A DNA stretch of 64,000 bases, taken from contig JAULBX010015644.1 of the NCBI GenBank assembly GCA_032358255.1, positions 1-64,000 of the forward strand, in the 5' to 3' direction. Made by a program: the position numbers and the translations under genes. Every line of letters begins with the position of its first letter. Position 1 is the first letter of the stretch. This stretch comes from Heterotrichella gracilis. Lineage: Eukaryota; Sar; Xanthophyceae; Tribonematales; Xanthonemataceae. Below the pieces are notes generated by a model, which was not told where the DNA came from, ran no database searches, and saw only the letters and a program-made list of their open reading frames with translations. Shown in pieces: positions 33,982 to 45,900 of the stretch.

Positions 33982-36900
33982 ATGGCGGAGCCGCTTAGCC
34001 GGCAGGTGGAAAAGGTGGTGGACGCGCTGCGGGTGGTGAAGGAACCAGACGTACTGCTGCAAGGTGAGAAACACGGTCAGGGGTACATTGGTTCTAGCAG
34101 TGGGCAGGTCGCCCAGTGGCATCGCTCGAGACCGTTTAGCGCACGTGCAATGCATGCATGCATATGCTGCCGACTAGTATTACTTACTCCAACACGATTC
34201 CCAGCAATACATCCAGGCTGCAAAGCCATGTGGGGTTGCTAGACAACTAACTAAACCAACCCTTGCCTCAAACCCATGACAAACCCTTGCCCAAACCCTA
34301 CCGTAGGGTTGAAGGACCTGCGGGGCCATGTGCGGGGCCGTGGCGGCGAGTCCTTCCTCACTGCCCTCCTGGAGAGGTCACCCGAGTGGGAGGAGCTGCA
34401 CGCCATCTGGGATGCACAGCTGACGGTAGGGGATTGGGGTTTTTAGGGATCTAGGGTTTAGGGTTTGAGCAGGTCACCCGAGTGGGAGGAGCTGCACGCC
34501 ATCTGGGATACACAGCTGGCGGTAGGGGATAGGGTTTTAGGAATCTAGGATTTGTAGAGGTCACTTCAGTGCAAGGAACTGAGAGGGTTTAGGGTTAGGA
34601 TTTAATGTCCAAGGTAAAGGGCCCTGAAATATGCTACTGGCGGAAGGATGCAGTGCCGGGGATCAGGGTCTGGCATCTAGGGTATAAAGTTTGGATTTTC
34701 ACGGGAACCACGACCATGAGTAGGGTGGAGTTGGTCATTAGGGGTCAGGGTGTTATGCTTAGATTTTGAGGCTTAGGAAAATTGGAGCAAGAGTTGCAAT
34801 GCAGGGTAGAAGTATAAGGGTTTTAGGAGTACGAGCTGACAGTAGTATGGCAGTGCCCAGGTTCAATTTATTTTTTATCAATACTGTCCTAATCGAATAT
34901 TGATAACTCAATAAATCATTACCAGGGAGTTATGAAGAAGCTGGCAAAATTTGTGCATGCCCCATGCCCACTGGTACACATCCCACATGGACAACATGGG
35001 TGCATGTCACCCATGCTCAACCATGGACTAGGTTACATCAAACCCTGGAATTCAAACCCTTAATGCACAAATTAGACGACATCACCCCCAGCAATCCACC
35101 CCCACCCTCTCCCAGACAAGGCAACATTCAAACCCTAAACCCTAAACCGCAGGCGCAGCACTACATCGTGACGGTCACCCTGCTCATCGCCCTCGCTGAC
35201 ATCATCGCCACGTCACTTTTACGAAACCCTAAAACCCTACATGCAAACCCTAATCCGCAGGCGCAGCACTACAACGTCACCGTCACCCTCCTTCTAGCCC
35301 TAGCCGACATCATCGCCACGTCAGCACCGCACCACCCCATACTCCAAGACGCCATCACCCACCTCGCGCACTCCATCCTCCAGCGGAGGATGAAGTCCCT
35401 CTACTTCAACCTTTCCTCCGAGGTTAAGGGCAAAGTGTGCGCCTCCCTTGCACTGCTGGCGGCCATCGCCAGGCGAAGCAGTGCGCTGTGTCGCGACCTC
35501 CTGCGCGCGTTTGATTTCACGCTCTCCGCCCTGCCCAAGGTCTGCCGCCTGCCCCGGTGCGACCCAAACCCCTAAAACCTGAACTTTAAACCCCAAACCC
35601 CTTTTTACAGCAAGAAGAAAGGGGAGGAAAAAATGGCGGTCTGGCACGGCAGGAGGAAGGCGAACCAACTTCATGGAATGCCCTAAACCCTAAACCCTAA
35701 AACCAAACCCTTGGTGCAGCTAGAAGAAAGGGAGGAAGGAGTGATGCTGCTGCACCGCCACTGGTCGACCTGGCGAAAATCGGACCAACTAAACCCTACA
35801 CCCAAAAACCTACGTCCTACATAGTACCTAATTCAGACCTAGCTCCTCCCCTTGACAAGCCCAATTCCTCTGATGTAGGGAGAAGAAAGGGGAGGAAGGG
35901 GGTCTGGCGCTGCTGCACCGCCACTGGGCCAACTGGAGAGAGTCGGATCAATTGAAGCGCCCCACCCGGGCGCACTTTGTGGCGTGGGTGCATGCGCTGC
36001 TTGAGTCTGCAGACAAGTCCTCGCTGTCTTCATTGCTGCACATCAGGTAGGTTTCAATAGGGTCTAAGGTCTAGGGGTTACGGTAGGAAGACCCCGGTCC
36101 TCAATTTGAGTTTCATGGTGAGGTGAGGTGTGTGCGATCAACCCGTTTAATTGTTGAGACTTTGACCATTTGTGGCGTGGGCGCTTGCGCTGCTCGAGTC
36201 TGCAGACAAGTCCTCCCTCTCTTTGCTGCTGCACATCAGGTGGGTTTGCGGGGTTCGACCCTCAACATGGTTTTTGAAATTGCGATTCCCACCTTGCGCA
36301 TGCTCTTGATGGGGTGTAGGGGCTTTCGCTCCTTTGGGTTTGGGATGTCAGAGTCCAGGGTTTTTATTTATTGCTATTTCCACCTTGCGCAGGCCCTTGA
36401 TGGGGGGGCTGCTGCACCACCTCTCACAAGACCCCCCCGAGAGCATCGTCAAAACCCTAGCGCTGCTGCGGGCTAGGGTGTTGCACCCCGCCGCCGCCCT
36501 CTCGCCCGCCGCGCGGTGCGAACCCTTCAGCGATCCCGCACTTGCACAACTGGCGGCAATCACCGCCACACACGATGATGACGTGGCGAGCGGTGGATCT
36601 GATGCGGCGGCTGCTGGGGGCGAAACCTTAGGGAAGGACTCTGCCGGTGTTGCTGACGTGGCGCCGCCGGGCGGCGATACCCTAGGGGAGGGATCCAGTG
36701 GCGGCGAAACCCTTGGTGGGGCGACGCCGGCTGGGGGCAAAACCCTAGGGAAGGGTTCCGGGGGATCTGGAGGAGTGCCCGATGGTGCTGATGTGGCAAA
36801 AGCGGTGGAGGCTGCCCACGCTATGCTGCTTGGGCTGTTCACCAGTGCTGTGCATGGGCTGAGGGGCAGGGGGGGCGATGTGTGGAACGGGGAGGAGGAT

Positions 36901-39900
36901 GGGGATGCGAGCTCTGGAGGTAAGATGTTCAGGATCAGGTTGATATTTCTTGTGCCAGGGTGTTGTGTTACCTAAAAGAGGGTTTTTGTTGGGCTGATGT
37001 GGCAAAAGTGGTGGAGGCTTGCCTGGCTGATTGGGCTGTGCAGCAGTATTGTGCATGGGCAGGGGGGCAGGGGGAGCGATGCGTGGACCGGGGAGGTAGA
37101 TGCAACCTCTGGCGGTCAGGGCGGGGATTGTTGGGGTTGGTTTTGCTTGCTTTTTGCCCGGCCCCAACACTTCACCACCCATGCTGCCGGTTGAAACCCA
37201 CCTTAACCAAAGCCCTGCCGGGCCATGCCATTGACTGAAAGCCCTGCAAAAAGTCTTTAAAGTTAACTAAAATTCTACCCAAACTTTGCAGGCGAGCGCC
37301 GCATCCTGCGCCTGTTGCTGCGGCTGCAACCCTGGGAGTGCAAGCGCCATGCGCAGCTGCTATTGGCAGTCACTGCCACATCAGCACCCCTGGCAGCTCG
37401 CCACCTGGCATCCGCCAACTGGCAGCTGGATCCATCCCCCTCCCTGCGCTGGTTTACCTCTCTCACCCTGCTGGGGGTGGTGGTGGGGCAGGCGGGGGGG
37501 CGCAGGGGGTTGTTTCGGACCATGGCCGAGAGGTGGGTTGCCAGAGGGAGGCGGGGGTGTCTTGTAGGGTTTTGGGGTTATAAATTGAGTGCCCAGCTTT
37601 GGGGTTTCCTTAGGGTTCGCTACCTTTTTCCTTTTTTTTTAAATTGCAGTCACCAATTGCCAGACCATTATCCTCATCAAGTGTATCGTACCCCATGTGC
37701 ATTGACCATTTAATGCACTCCAGGCGACTTCTCTGCTATACCATACTATTAAAAAACCCCAGCCGTAGATTTCCCAATTTGTTTTCACCCCCTTCACCAC
37801 CCCCTTGCCCCCATCCCAGGGGTCAAACCCCACCAGCCATCGACAGCCCAGCCATCACCTCCCTGATCAAGCGTATCGTACCCCCCTGCCTGCCCAAATC
37901 GGCGCTCTCCAAGGGTCTCCAGCACCCGAATACCCTAGTCCGCTACGCCACACTCCTCTGCCTGAGGCGCATCCTCACCGCCCTGGCAAACTGCTTGGAT
38001 GATCTGGAATCGGCTGCGATTTCTGCGGACGCCTATGGCGATCAGGGGAGTGATCGGTGGCGCTTCATCCGACCCTTGGATGAGGTTGGATCGGCGGTTG
38101 GGACCGATCAGGGGGCGGGGATCGGCGGCGCTGAGGGGATGGTCCCAGACGGGGAGGGGGGTGATGCCAGCGGGCGAACGGCTGATGTGGTAAGTGGTGG
38201 TGTGATATTGGGTGTGATTATTCGTGGGCGTTTGTGATCAATTGTGGGATTGCTTTGATGAGACGGGGACTTTGTTTACCCATGTATTGGGGTCTGAGCT
38301 TGAACCCTGACCCTAAACCCTAAACCCTACACATGTGCACCACCTGTCCTGTCTTAAAAGTGCTGTTGTTGTCTCGTGCAGGAGGCTGCTGCATCTGGTG
38401 GCTCCGCATGGCGCCAGCTGGCGCTGCATGTACAACGTTCGGCTCGGTCCAGGCTTCCAGACCCCCAGCCCTTGATCGCACTGCACGCAAGCCTTGAAAA
38501 GGGTGCTGACATCAGCGCTGCTGCTGACGTGGCGCCACACCGTGCTGACGTCAGCGCTGACGTGGCATTGGTGTCTGGTGGCGATGCTGACGTGGCGATG
38601 CTCGGGGCCGACATCAGCGCTGATGTGGCGTCGCCTGCCGGTAGGTGATTGCTGTGGGTTTGACACTGTGGCATGTGTTTGGTAGGGTAGAAAATAGATC
38701 AGAGCACGGTTTCCAACAAGGCGTCGTGGTGGTACATAAGGCGTTTGTGCTCTACCATGCGTTTGAGCTCAGGCTGTGGCTGAAATAATGTACAAAAAGA
38801 ATTCCTGCGTTTTGGGTATATTTGAGCATTCTCAATGCTGACAAGTGACCAGTTGACTGCTCCGGTGTAGAGGCACCAGGCCGCCACGATTAATAATCAA
38901 ATAGATAACTTGAATTTATGTAGCCTTGAAGTGTTTGCATTACTTGAAATTAATACCCCTCCTTTGCAGATGCCGTCGCTGACGTGGCGCCAGAGGCCGA
39001 GGTGTCATTCGCTGAACTGGCGGCATTGGATGAAGACCTGCCCAAGGGGAGCGAGGGGGGGGAGGGGGATCTGGAGGGGACGGCGTGGGTGGAGCGGGAT
39101 GTGGTGGGGTCCAAATTGCTGAGGGTGCTCGGGGGGTACCAGGAATGTCTTCCAGAGGCGACTGCAGACTCAAGGTTTGATGCGGACCGGCTGCTTCCTC
39201 AGGTAGGGTTTTGGGGGTTTCTGGGTGTAGGTTTTAGGATTTGGGGTTCATTAAGGGTTTTAGGGTACCAGGAATGCTTTCCGGAGGCGATTGCTGACAG
39301 CAGGTTTGATGCAGATTGGCTGCTTCCTCAGGTAGGGTTTTAGGGTTTCTTGGCCTAGGGTATCAGGGTAAAGGGTAAAAAAATTAGGCGCAGTATGCAA
39401 TGGACCCACTGCAATTATCCCTCCTGGTCCAGCCCATTACCATGTCGTCCTAATGTGAGCACATAATCAATGCTGCTGGAATCGTTGGATGTAAAGAACT
39501 GAGCATACCACAGCAAATTCAAATCGACCAAGTTACTCACCCGCATTTCCTCCTTTTCACAGGACCCGGTGCAGTTATCCCCCCTGCTCCAGCGGGCCCT
39601 CCTGGACCTTCTGAAATGCGGCACCAAATGCGGGGGGGCGCGCGGCAATGTGCCCCATTTGGCCACCGGCACAATTCTGGCCTTGCTGCGCCTGGGGATT
39701 GGGGGCGCAAGTGGGGATGTGAAAAAGGGGGCGTTCGCCCTGGTGCAGCAACGGATGGCAGCAGCGCTGGTGGGTGACCTTTCTACGAATAATATGTATA
39801 ATTAGGATGTATTTTATTGCAGAAAGTACCAAAAATAAGGAGTATAACTAAATATAGGCAATGGCGCTTGTGCAACAGCGCATTGCAGCGGTACCGGTGG

Positions 39901-42900
39901 AAAACACAGCCAATATTTCCCCCTCCTGTTTCCAGGCGTTTGATGCCTCCCCCGAGGAGCTCCAGCTGTGGGTTGCACCCCTGGCCACCCTACCCAGCCC
40001 ACCCACATTGGCAAAACATACACCAACAATACACATTACACATGAGCAAACAAGCCCTTGAACCACTCTTTGACACCCTTCCTTCCTAGCGTTCTAATAA
40101 CACTATTTATTCGATGTATTGTCCTATTTTCAGGCGTTTGACGCATCCCCAGAGGAGCTCAGCCTGTGGGTTGCACCCCTGGCCACCCTGCCCAACGCAC
40201 TCACCCTGGCCAAAGTCATTGAACAAAACAATAATCGACATGAGCGAACGAGGTCTTGACCCACTCTTTGACATCCCTCCTTTCCAGCATTTATTTAGTT
40301 CGATTTATTTTTTATTTTCAGGCGTTTGACGCATCAACCGGGGAGCCGAGGCTGTGGGTTGCATCCCTGGCCACCCTGCCCACCCCACTCAGCCTTGCCC
40401 CCCCAAACTCCATATGGTAGACATGAGCAAACAATGTCTTGATCCACTCTTGAACACCCCTCCTCCATAGCACTCGAATAACTTCTACCTTGTGTCTTGT
40501 CCCCCTATCACCAGGCGTCTGATGCCTCCCCCGAGGCTGTGGGTTGCACCCCTGGCCACCCTGCCCATCCCACCCACATGTGCAAAAAAATACACCAAAA
40601 ATACACGTTAAACATGAGCGAATAAGGGCTTTCACCATTCGTTGGCACCCCTCCTTCCCAGCGTTCTAATAACACTATTTATTCGATGTATTGTCCTATT
40701 TTCAGGCGGTAGCTGCCTCCCCCGAGGAGCTGCGCCTGTGGGTTGCACCCCTGGCCACCTTGCCTCACCCCCCGATGCTTGCCAAAAACCACACACAAAA
40801 TTAGTAAGTAGACGTGAGCGAACAAGGTCTTGACCCACTCTTTGACACCCTTCCTTTCAAGCAGTGTTACAATGCTCTTCAATTGCACTTATTTTATACT
40901 TCCAGGCGTTTGATGCCTCCCCTGAGGAGCTCAAGCTGTGGGTTGCACCCCTGGCCACCCTACCCAACCCACTCACCCTGGCAGCATTCCTATCCGAAGC
41001 CCTGACCTCCACCGCACGGCGCCCTCACGAGCTGTATGACGTGGCGCGCGCATCGCTGGCCTCAGCTTACCAGGTAATCGCTTATCCCTACACCTCTAAT
41101 CCATGGATTGTGCCAAGTAGTCTGGTGGCGCTTGGAATCAGCATTGCATGTCATCAGCCTGCGCAGAGTATGGGGTGACCTGGCGCAGGCGTCACTTGGT
41201 ATGTGTTATGTATTCTGCATACTTGTGTTCATTTCTGCCGAGTATTGTTGCAGGTGCCATCACCGCCAGGTCAGCAGCGGGCAATGGAGTACAGCTTGTC
41301 TGCGGTGTGCTGCCTGCGCCAGGCATTTAGTTAGTCAGTTACATGCATTCCAGCAATACAGCCAAGCCAGCAGCGGGCCACGTCTTTAGGGCTTGTCTTA
41401 TTTAGGTTCATAGATTGTATATTTTCTGGGGTCATATTTTGCTGGATATTTTTGCAGGTGACATCACCGCCAGGTCAGCAGCGGGCAATGGAGTACAGCC
41501 TGCTGGTGGTGTGCTGACTGCGCCAGGCCTTTAGGGTCCTAGGGTCTGTAAATACACAAAATGCATTTCTTTTGCATGATCGGCATTTAATCTATCTCTG
41601 CATTTCAATTTTTGTTTTGCACTTTCTTGCAGGTGACACCACCACCAGGTCAGCAGCGGGCAATGGGGTACAGCCTGTTGGCGGTGTGCTGCCTGCGCCA
41701 GGCCTTTAGGGTCCTAGGGTCTGTTAAGCGGAGCGCGGAGGAGCGGGCTGCGGTGGCGGCATACACGGCAGGTAGGGTGTGGCTTTATACTTTTGCGCAT
41801 CGGGGTTTGAGATTTAAGGGTTGTTAAGTTGGGATGTCTGCCCGAATGGCCAGCGTATTCGACTCCAGCTACCCTCTTTTCATCGTGCCTCTTTTCATCG
41901 CATGTCAGGTAAATTTTAGTAAAAGTTTATTGACATTCAATTTCCATGCCAATTTCCTACCAGGGTATTTTAATTTAATTTAAGTGACAACTTTAATCAT
42001 TCCTGCCGCAGGCGTCTTGTCCAGCCTGATTCAAATTCAAACCGACCCCCTCCCGCTGTGCCTGCTGATCGACCACTGCATGAGGAGCCAAGCCAAGCCC
42101 CCCACAGAAGCTGATACCCTACCATCCGAGGGCAAAACCCTAACGCTGACCCTACCCGCCGAGGGCCAAACCCTAGCATCGCTGCACGAGTTTGCGGCTG
42201 GCATCTACAGTGATCGGTGCCGAACGGGCGCACCCTCCGATCGTCTCATCAGCCGATCAGGGGAGGTTTCTCCTCAGTCCAAGAAACGCAAGATGGGGTC
42301 TGAAGAAGAACCCTCTCCAAGCAATGTTGAGGGCGCCCAATTTACCCTGCAGGTAGGTTTCTAGGAATTGCATTCGGGGTCATTTCAGAACCCTCCTGTA
42401 GGGTTATCCTGGTCACCCCGTTTATCCTGCAGCTATTGTGTTCAAGTTTTGCCTAGTTTTTCATTCATTTATGTTTTCCGTCGCCCTGTGAGATTATAAA
42501 GAGAGGGAAAGGCAATTCTCTTCCTACAAATTGGATTTTATGAAATCCAATTGGTAGGCAAAGCAGCGCCTTTCTCTTTGTTAATCATCATTTCCCACCC
42601 GACTTTGAGCAAATTGTCGTTTCAACTCCAGGTGCTGCATGCCAGTTGTAGAACAAGCTGCGCATTCATCCCTTGTCTAATCATGCATCCATTCATTTAA
42701 TCTTGTGTTCCTCCGCTTACCCTTGTCTTCTTTGCTACGAACAGGTGGTTGCCGACTCAGGGGAGTCTTTGAAATCACTGAAACGGCTGCTGAAGGGCAA
42801 GACAGGGTCCTCACCAGGGGAGATACACCAGGTGGGTACAGGTTTTAGAGCTTTGGGTTGCTTAGGGTTTACTAGTGGCTGCCAGGGTTGAGAGCTATTT

Positions 42901-45900
42901 GTGCTTGACCACTCGGCTACCTTCACTATGGACCTCTTGTTGTGTGGGGTTCAAACCCTAAACCCTAAACCTTGAAACCCTAAAACTCCCAATAATATAA
43001 CCTCCTACTACCCCCTTGCTTGTTATTCCGCAGGTGGTGGTGTGTGTGGGGAGGGGGGTGGTGCAAGGGGAGATGCGCAAGCTGGGGAAGGTGGCTGGGG
43101 CGTGTGGTGCTGCGGGGATGCAAGCGCTGTACGATGGGTGCAGGTAAGGGTTTTGAGTAGGGTTTTGGGGTAGGGTTTTGGGCAGGGTTTGGTGGTGGCA
43201 ACTGTGGTATGCCCTGTTGTGTGTGTCGCTCGATGCACTGTGAGGGGTGGGAATTTGCAATGATAAAAGGGGGGGAAATGTGAGGGGGGGGCTGCGGGGC
43301 TGGGGGGGGTGCAAGCCGCTGTACGACGGGTGCAGGTAAGGGTTTGGGGTGGGAACTTGGTCTTGCATGCACTGAAGAGGAAACAGATATGATTCTCACA
43401 ACATTCCCCCATTCCTCCCCTTGCCCCCCGCAGATGCCATGCCATCCCCGTTGGTGGCAACCTCTTCCCCCCCCTTGTCACCCGCCACCCCTGCTGCCCG
43501 TTAGAATTGACATCTGTCCAATCACTTTCTCTAATTTGCCCTCGGATGTATTTTCCAATTTGTAAGTTTTGTTTCTGCAGGAGCCACGCCCTCGCCTTGG
43601 ACCCCTCCCTCTCGCCCCCCTTGCTGCCCGCAATCCAATGGCTCCTACGGGAAGACTCACCTGTGCAGGACATGGATTTGCCTGGGGATAAGGTGATTTG
43701 GAACAAAGTAATGATTACGCTGTGAGGAGGTTTGCATCGGACAGTGTTTTTTAAATTGCTTGTGGATAAGGTGATTGAAGAAATTTATTGGTAGTCTGGT
43801 CAACCCTTTCCATGGCTGTCCTTCTTGCCATCCCCAATCTCCGTCCCCGCTCTTCCAATTCAACCCCTGTGTTAATTCAATAAAAAATTATTAATTCATC
43901 TTAATCTCAAATTATCTATGTCCCTCCTTGCAGGCTGAGGATAAGGCTGATAAGGATCTGGCTGTGGATAAGGCAGCAGCATCCAGTGCCCTACAGCGCT
44001 TGGTGGAGGGGGTGGAGGGTGGGGATGCAGTGCTGGTGGCTAGGGTTCTGTGCGGCTGGCTAGGGTTGAGCAAAACCTTAGCCACCTCTGAAGCGGCGGT
44101 GGACTGCCTAGTTGCGCTACTCGTGGTGCGCTCATTTTATAATTTAAGCTGTAGCTGGGGTTTTGGGCAAAGTACTGATTTCTCGTTGTATGGGGGATGT
44201 GTCGGTAGGGTTTTGTACATGTTGTAAGGGTTTATTGCATTTTGCACGGCTGGTTGGGAAACACTAACTACCCCTAAAGCAGCAGTACACTGCTTGGTTT
44301 GGGACGCAGGATTTCAAACTCTGACAAGCGTTTTTCAATCCGCATGGTTCAGGGTTCCTACCTAGGGTTTAGGGTTTTGACAAGGGGTTCTTGATCCGCA
44401 GGGCACCAAGGGGAGCAATTCCCTCCCCTCCCCCGCCCACCAGCAAGCCGCATGCACAGCCCTGGCACACCCCGCCATCACCGGCCAGGGTTTTTCAGAA
44501 ACCCTAGGGTCGGAGGGTTCATCGGAAACCCTAGGGTTTGGGTTCCAGGCTTCGGCCCGCTTGGTGGTGGGGGTGCTTCAATGCGCAAGGGGAGCGAGGG
44601 AGGCGGGGAAGGAGGGGAAAGGGGGGGTGGAGGGGGTGGAATGGGAGGCCAAGCTTTTGAAGATCTGTGAGCCCTTCCTTGGCAGGTAAGATGCTGCAAA
44701 ATGGGGTGTTGGAAACCCTAGATGGAGGTCTGAAACCCTAATTGGTGGTTTGGAACCTGAAGGGTCGTTCGTGAAGCCATGGAGTGTTCATACTTCACCT
44801 CGTCCCGTTCCACCCATCTGCAGCCCTCTCCTCCTTGCCTTAACCATGGCATTTCGTTTTCAGTTAAGAAAAAGAAGAAGAAAACCTCCATGGTCTTCAA
44901 CATTGCATGTCAATCATCATGACAAAGTGTTTCCTCCCACGCAGGGTGGCAGCCGCAGCATTGGCCGAGCTGGAACAGGCGCCCCCGCCCCCCGACCCCC
45001 CCTCCCTCAGCACCACAGCATGCTCCCTTGCGCCCTTCCTCCCCTCTCCAGCTCTCGCCCCCCTGGTGTTGAAACTGCTCAACATGGGGATTGGAATGCC
45101 ATCCCCAGCCGCAGTCCCCAAAAAGAAGAAAGCAAGAAAATCAGATGCCGACAAGCCCAATTGTGCCCCAAAATGGGTGGAGGAGGTGGCGGTGGAGGGT
45201 GCTTCGCAGTTGCTGTATGGTGGTGTGGGGGGTGGGGAGGGGAGGGTGGTGGGGGTGGTTGGGGAGCGGAGACATGCGGTGCTGCGGGGGGTGGTGGGTG
45301 TGGCGGGCAAGGGGGGGGAGGCGGCTGTGGGTCTGCTGCTGCGGTGCTTGAAAACGGAGGCCGATATCTCGTGGTGAGTGTAATTAAATAAAAAAAATCC
45401 AATAAAGAAATGGACATGCTGGGCTGTCATTTATAAACCCTAAATGCAACCCTTATTACAGCGTGCCACAGGCTGACCCCAATGTAACTGAGCCCAATCG
45501 ATCATATGGAATCTTGTACAGTTTTGGGCATTTCCTCCTCTAGCAAATGAAGGGGCTCAAAGTCTCAAATTCGTTTGATTTTGTTTGGTATTGCAAAAAC
45601 GTTTAGACATGACCCCATCAAAATATTTTTTCCAATAATTTTAAACTGATCGAAAACTGATCTGATGTTCGTAACGGTCGTCTATTCCTGATCCAAGCTC
45701 GTCAAACGTCGTCAAAGTTCGATTCGAAGTCGTTACACGTTGTTACAAGTCGTCCGACCGTTACGATTTCGAGTTTGATCAGTCCGAAAAGTTCTCCCAA
45801 AAATATTTTTGGGGGGTCATGTCTAAACGTTTTTGCAATATCTCCAGTTCTGATGTTGTTTTTTCTTGCTACAGGCTGGCCCCCGAGGCTGCGCCAGGGG

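Noticed and set aside
39936-40905. A regularly spaced array resembling CRISPR
   Set aside because: Both the repeated part and the spacers are copies of exon and intron sequence from URB1; the unit is ~194 bp and the context is eukaryotic.
41835-41870. Possible tRNA-Ser-like fragment (CCCGAATGGCCAGCG)
   Set aside because: About 35 bases of similarity only, with no second half; too short to annotate.
43023-43706. A 227-codon antisense Pro/His-rich frame
   Set aside because: It is a product of G-rich plus-strand coding sequence and exon copies; no splice or domain support.
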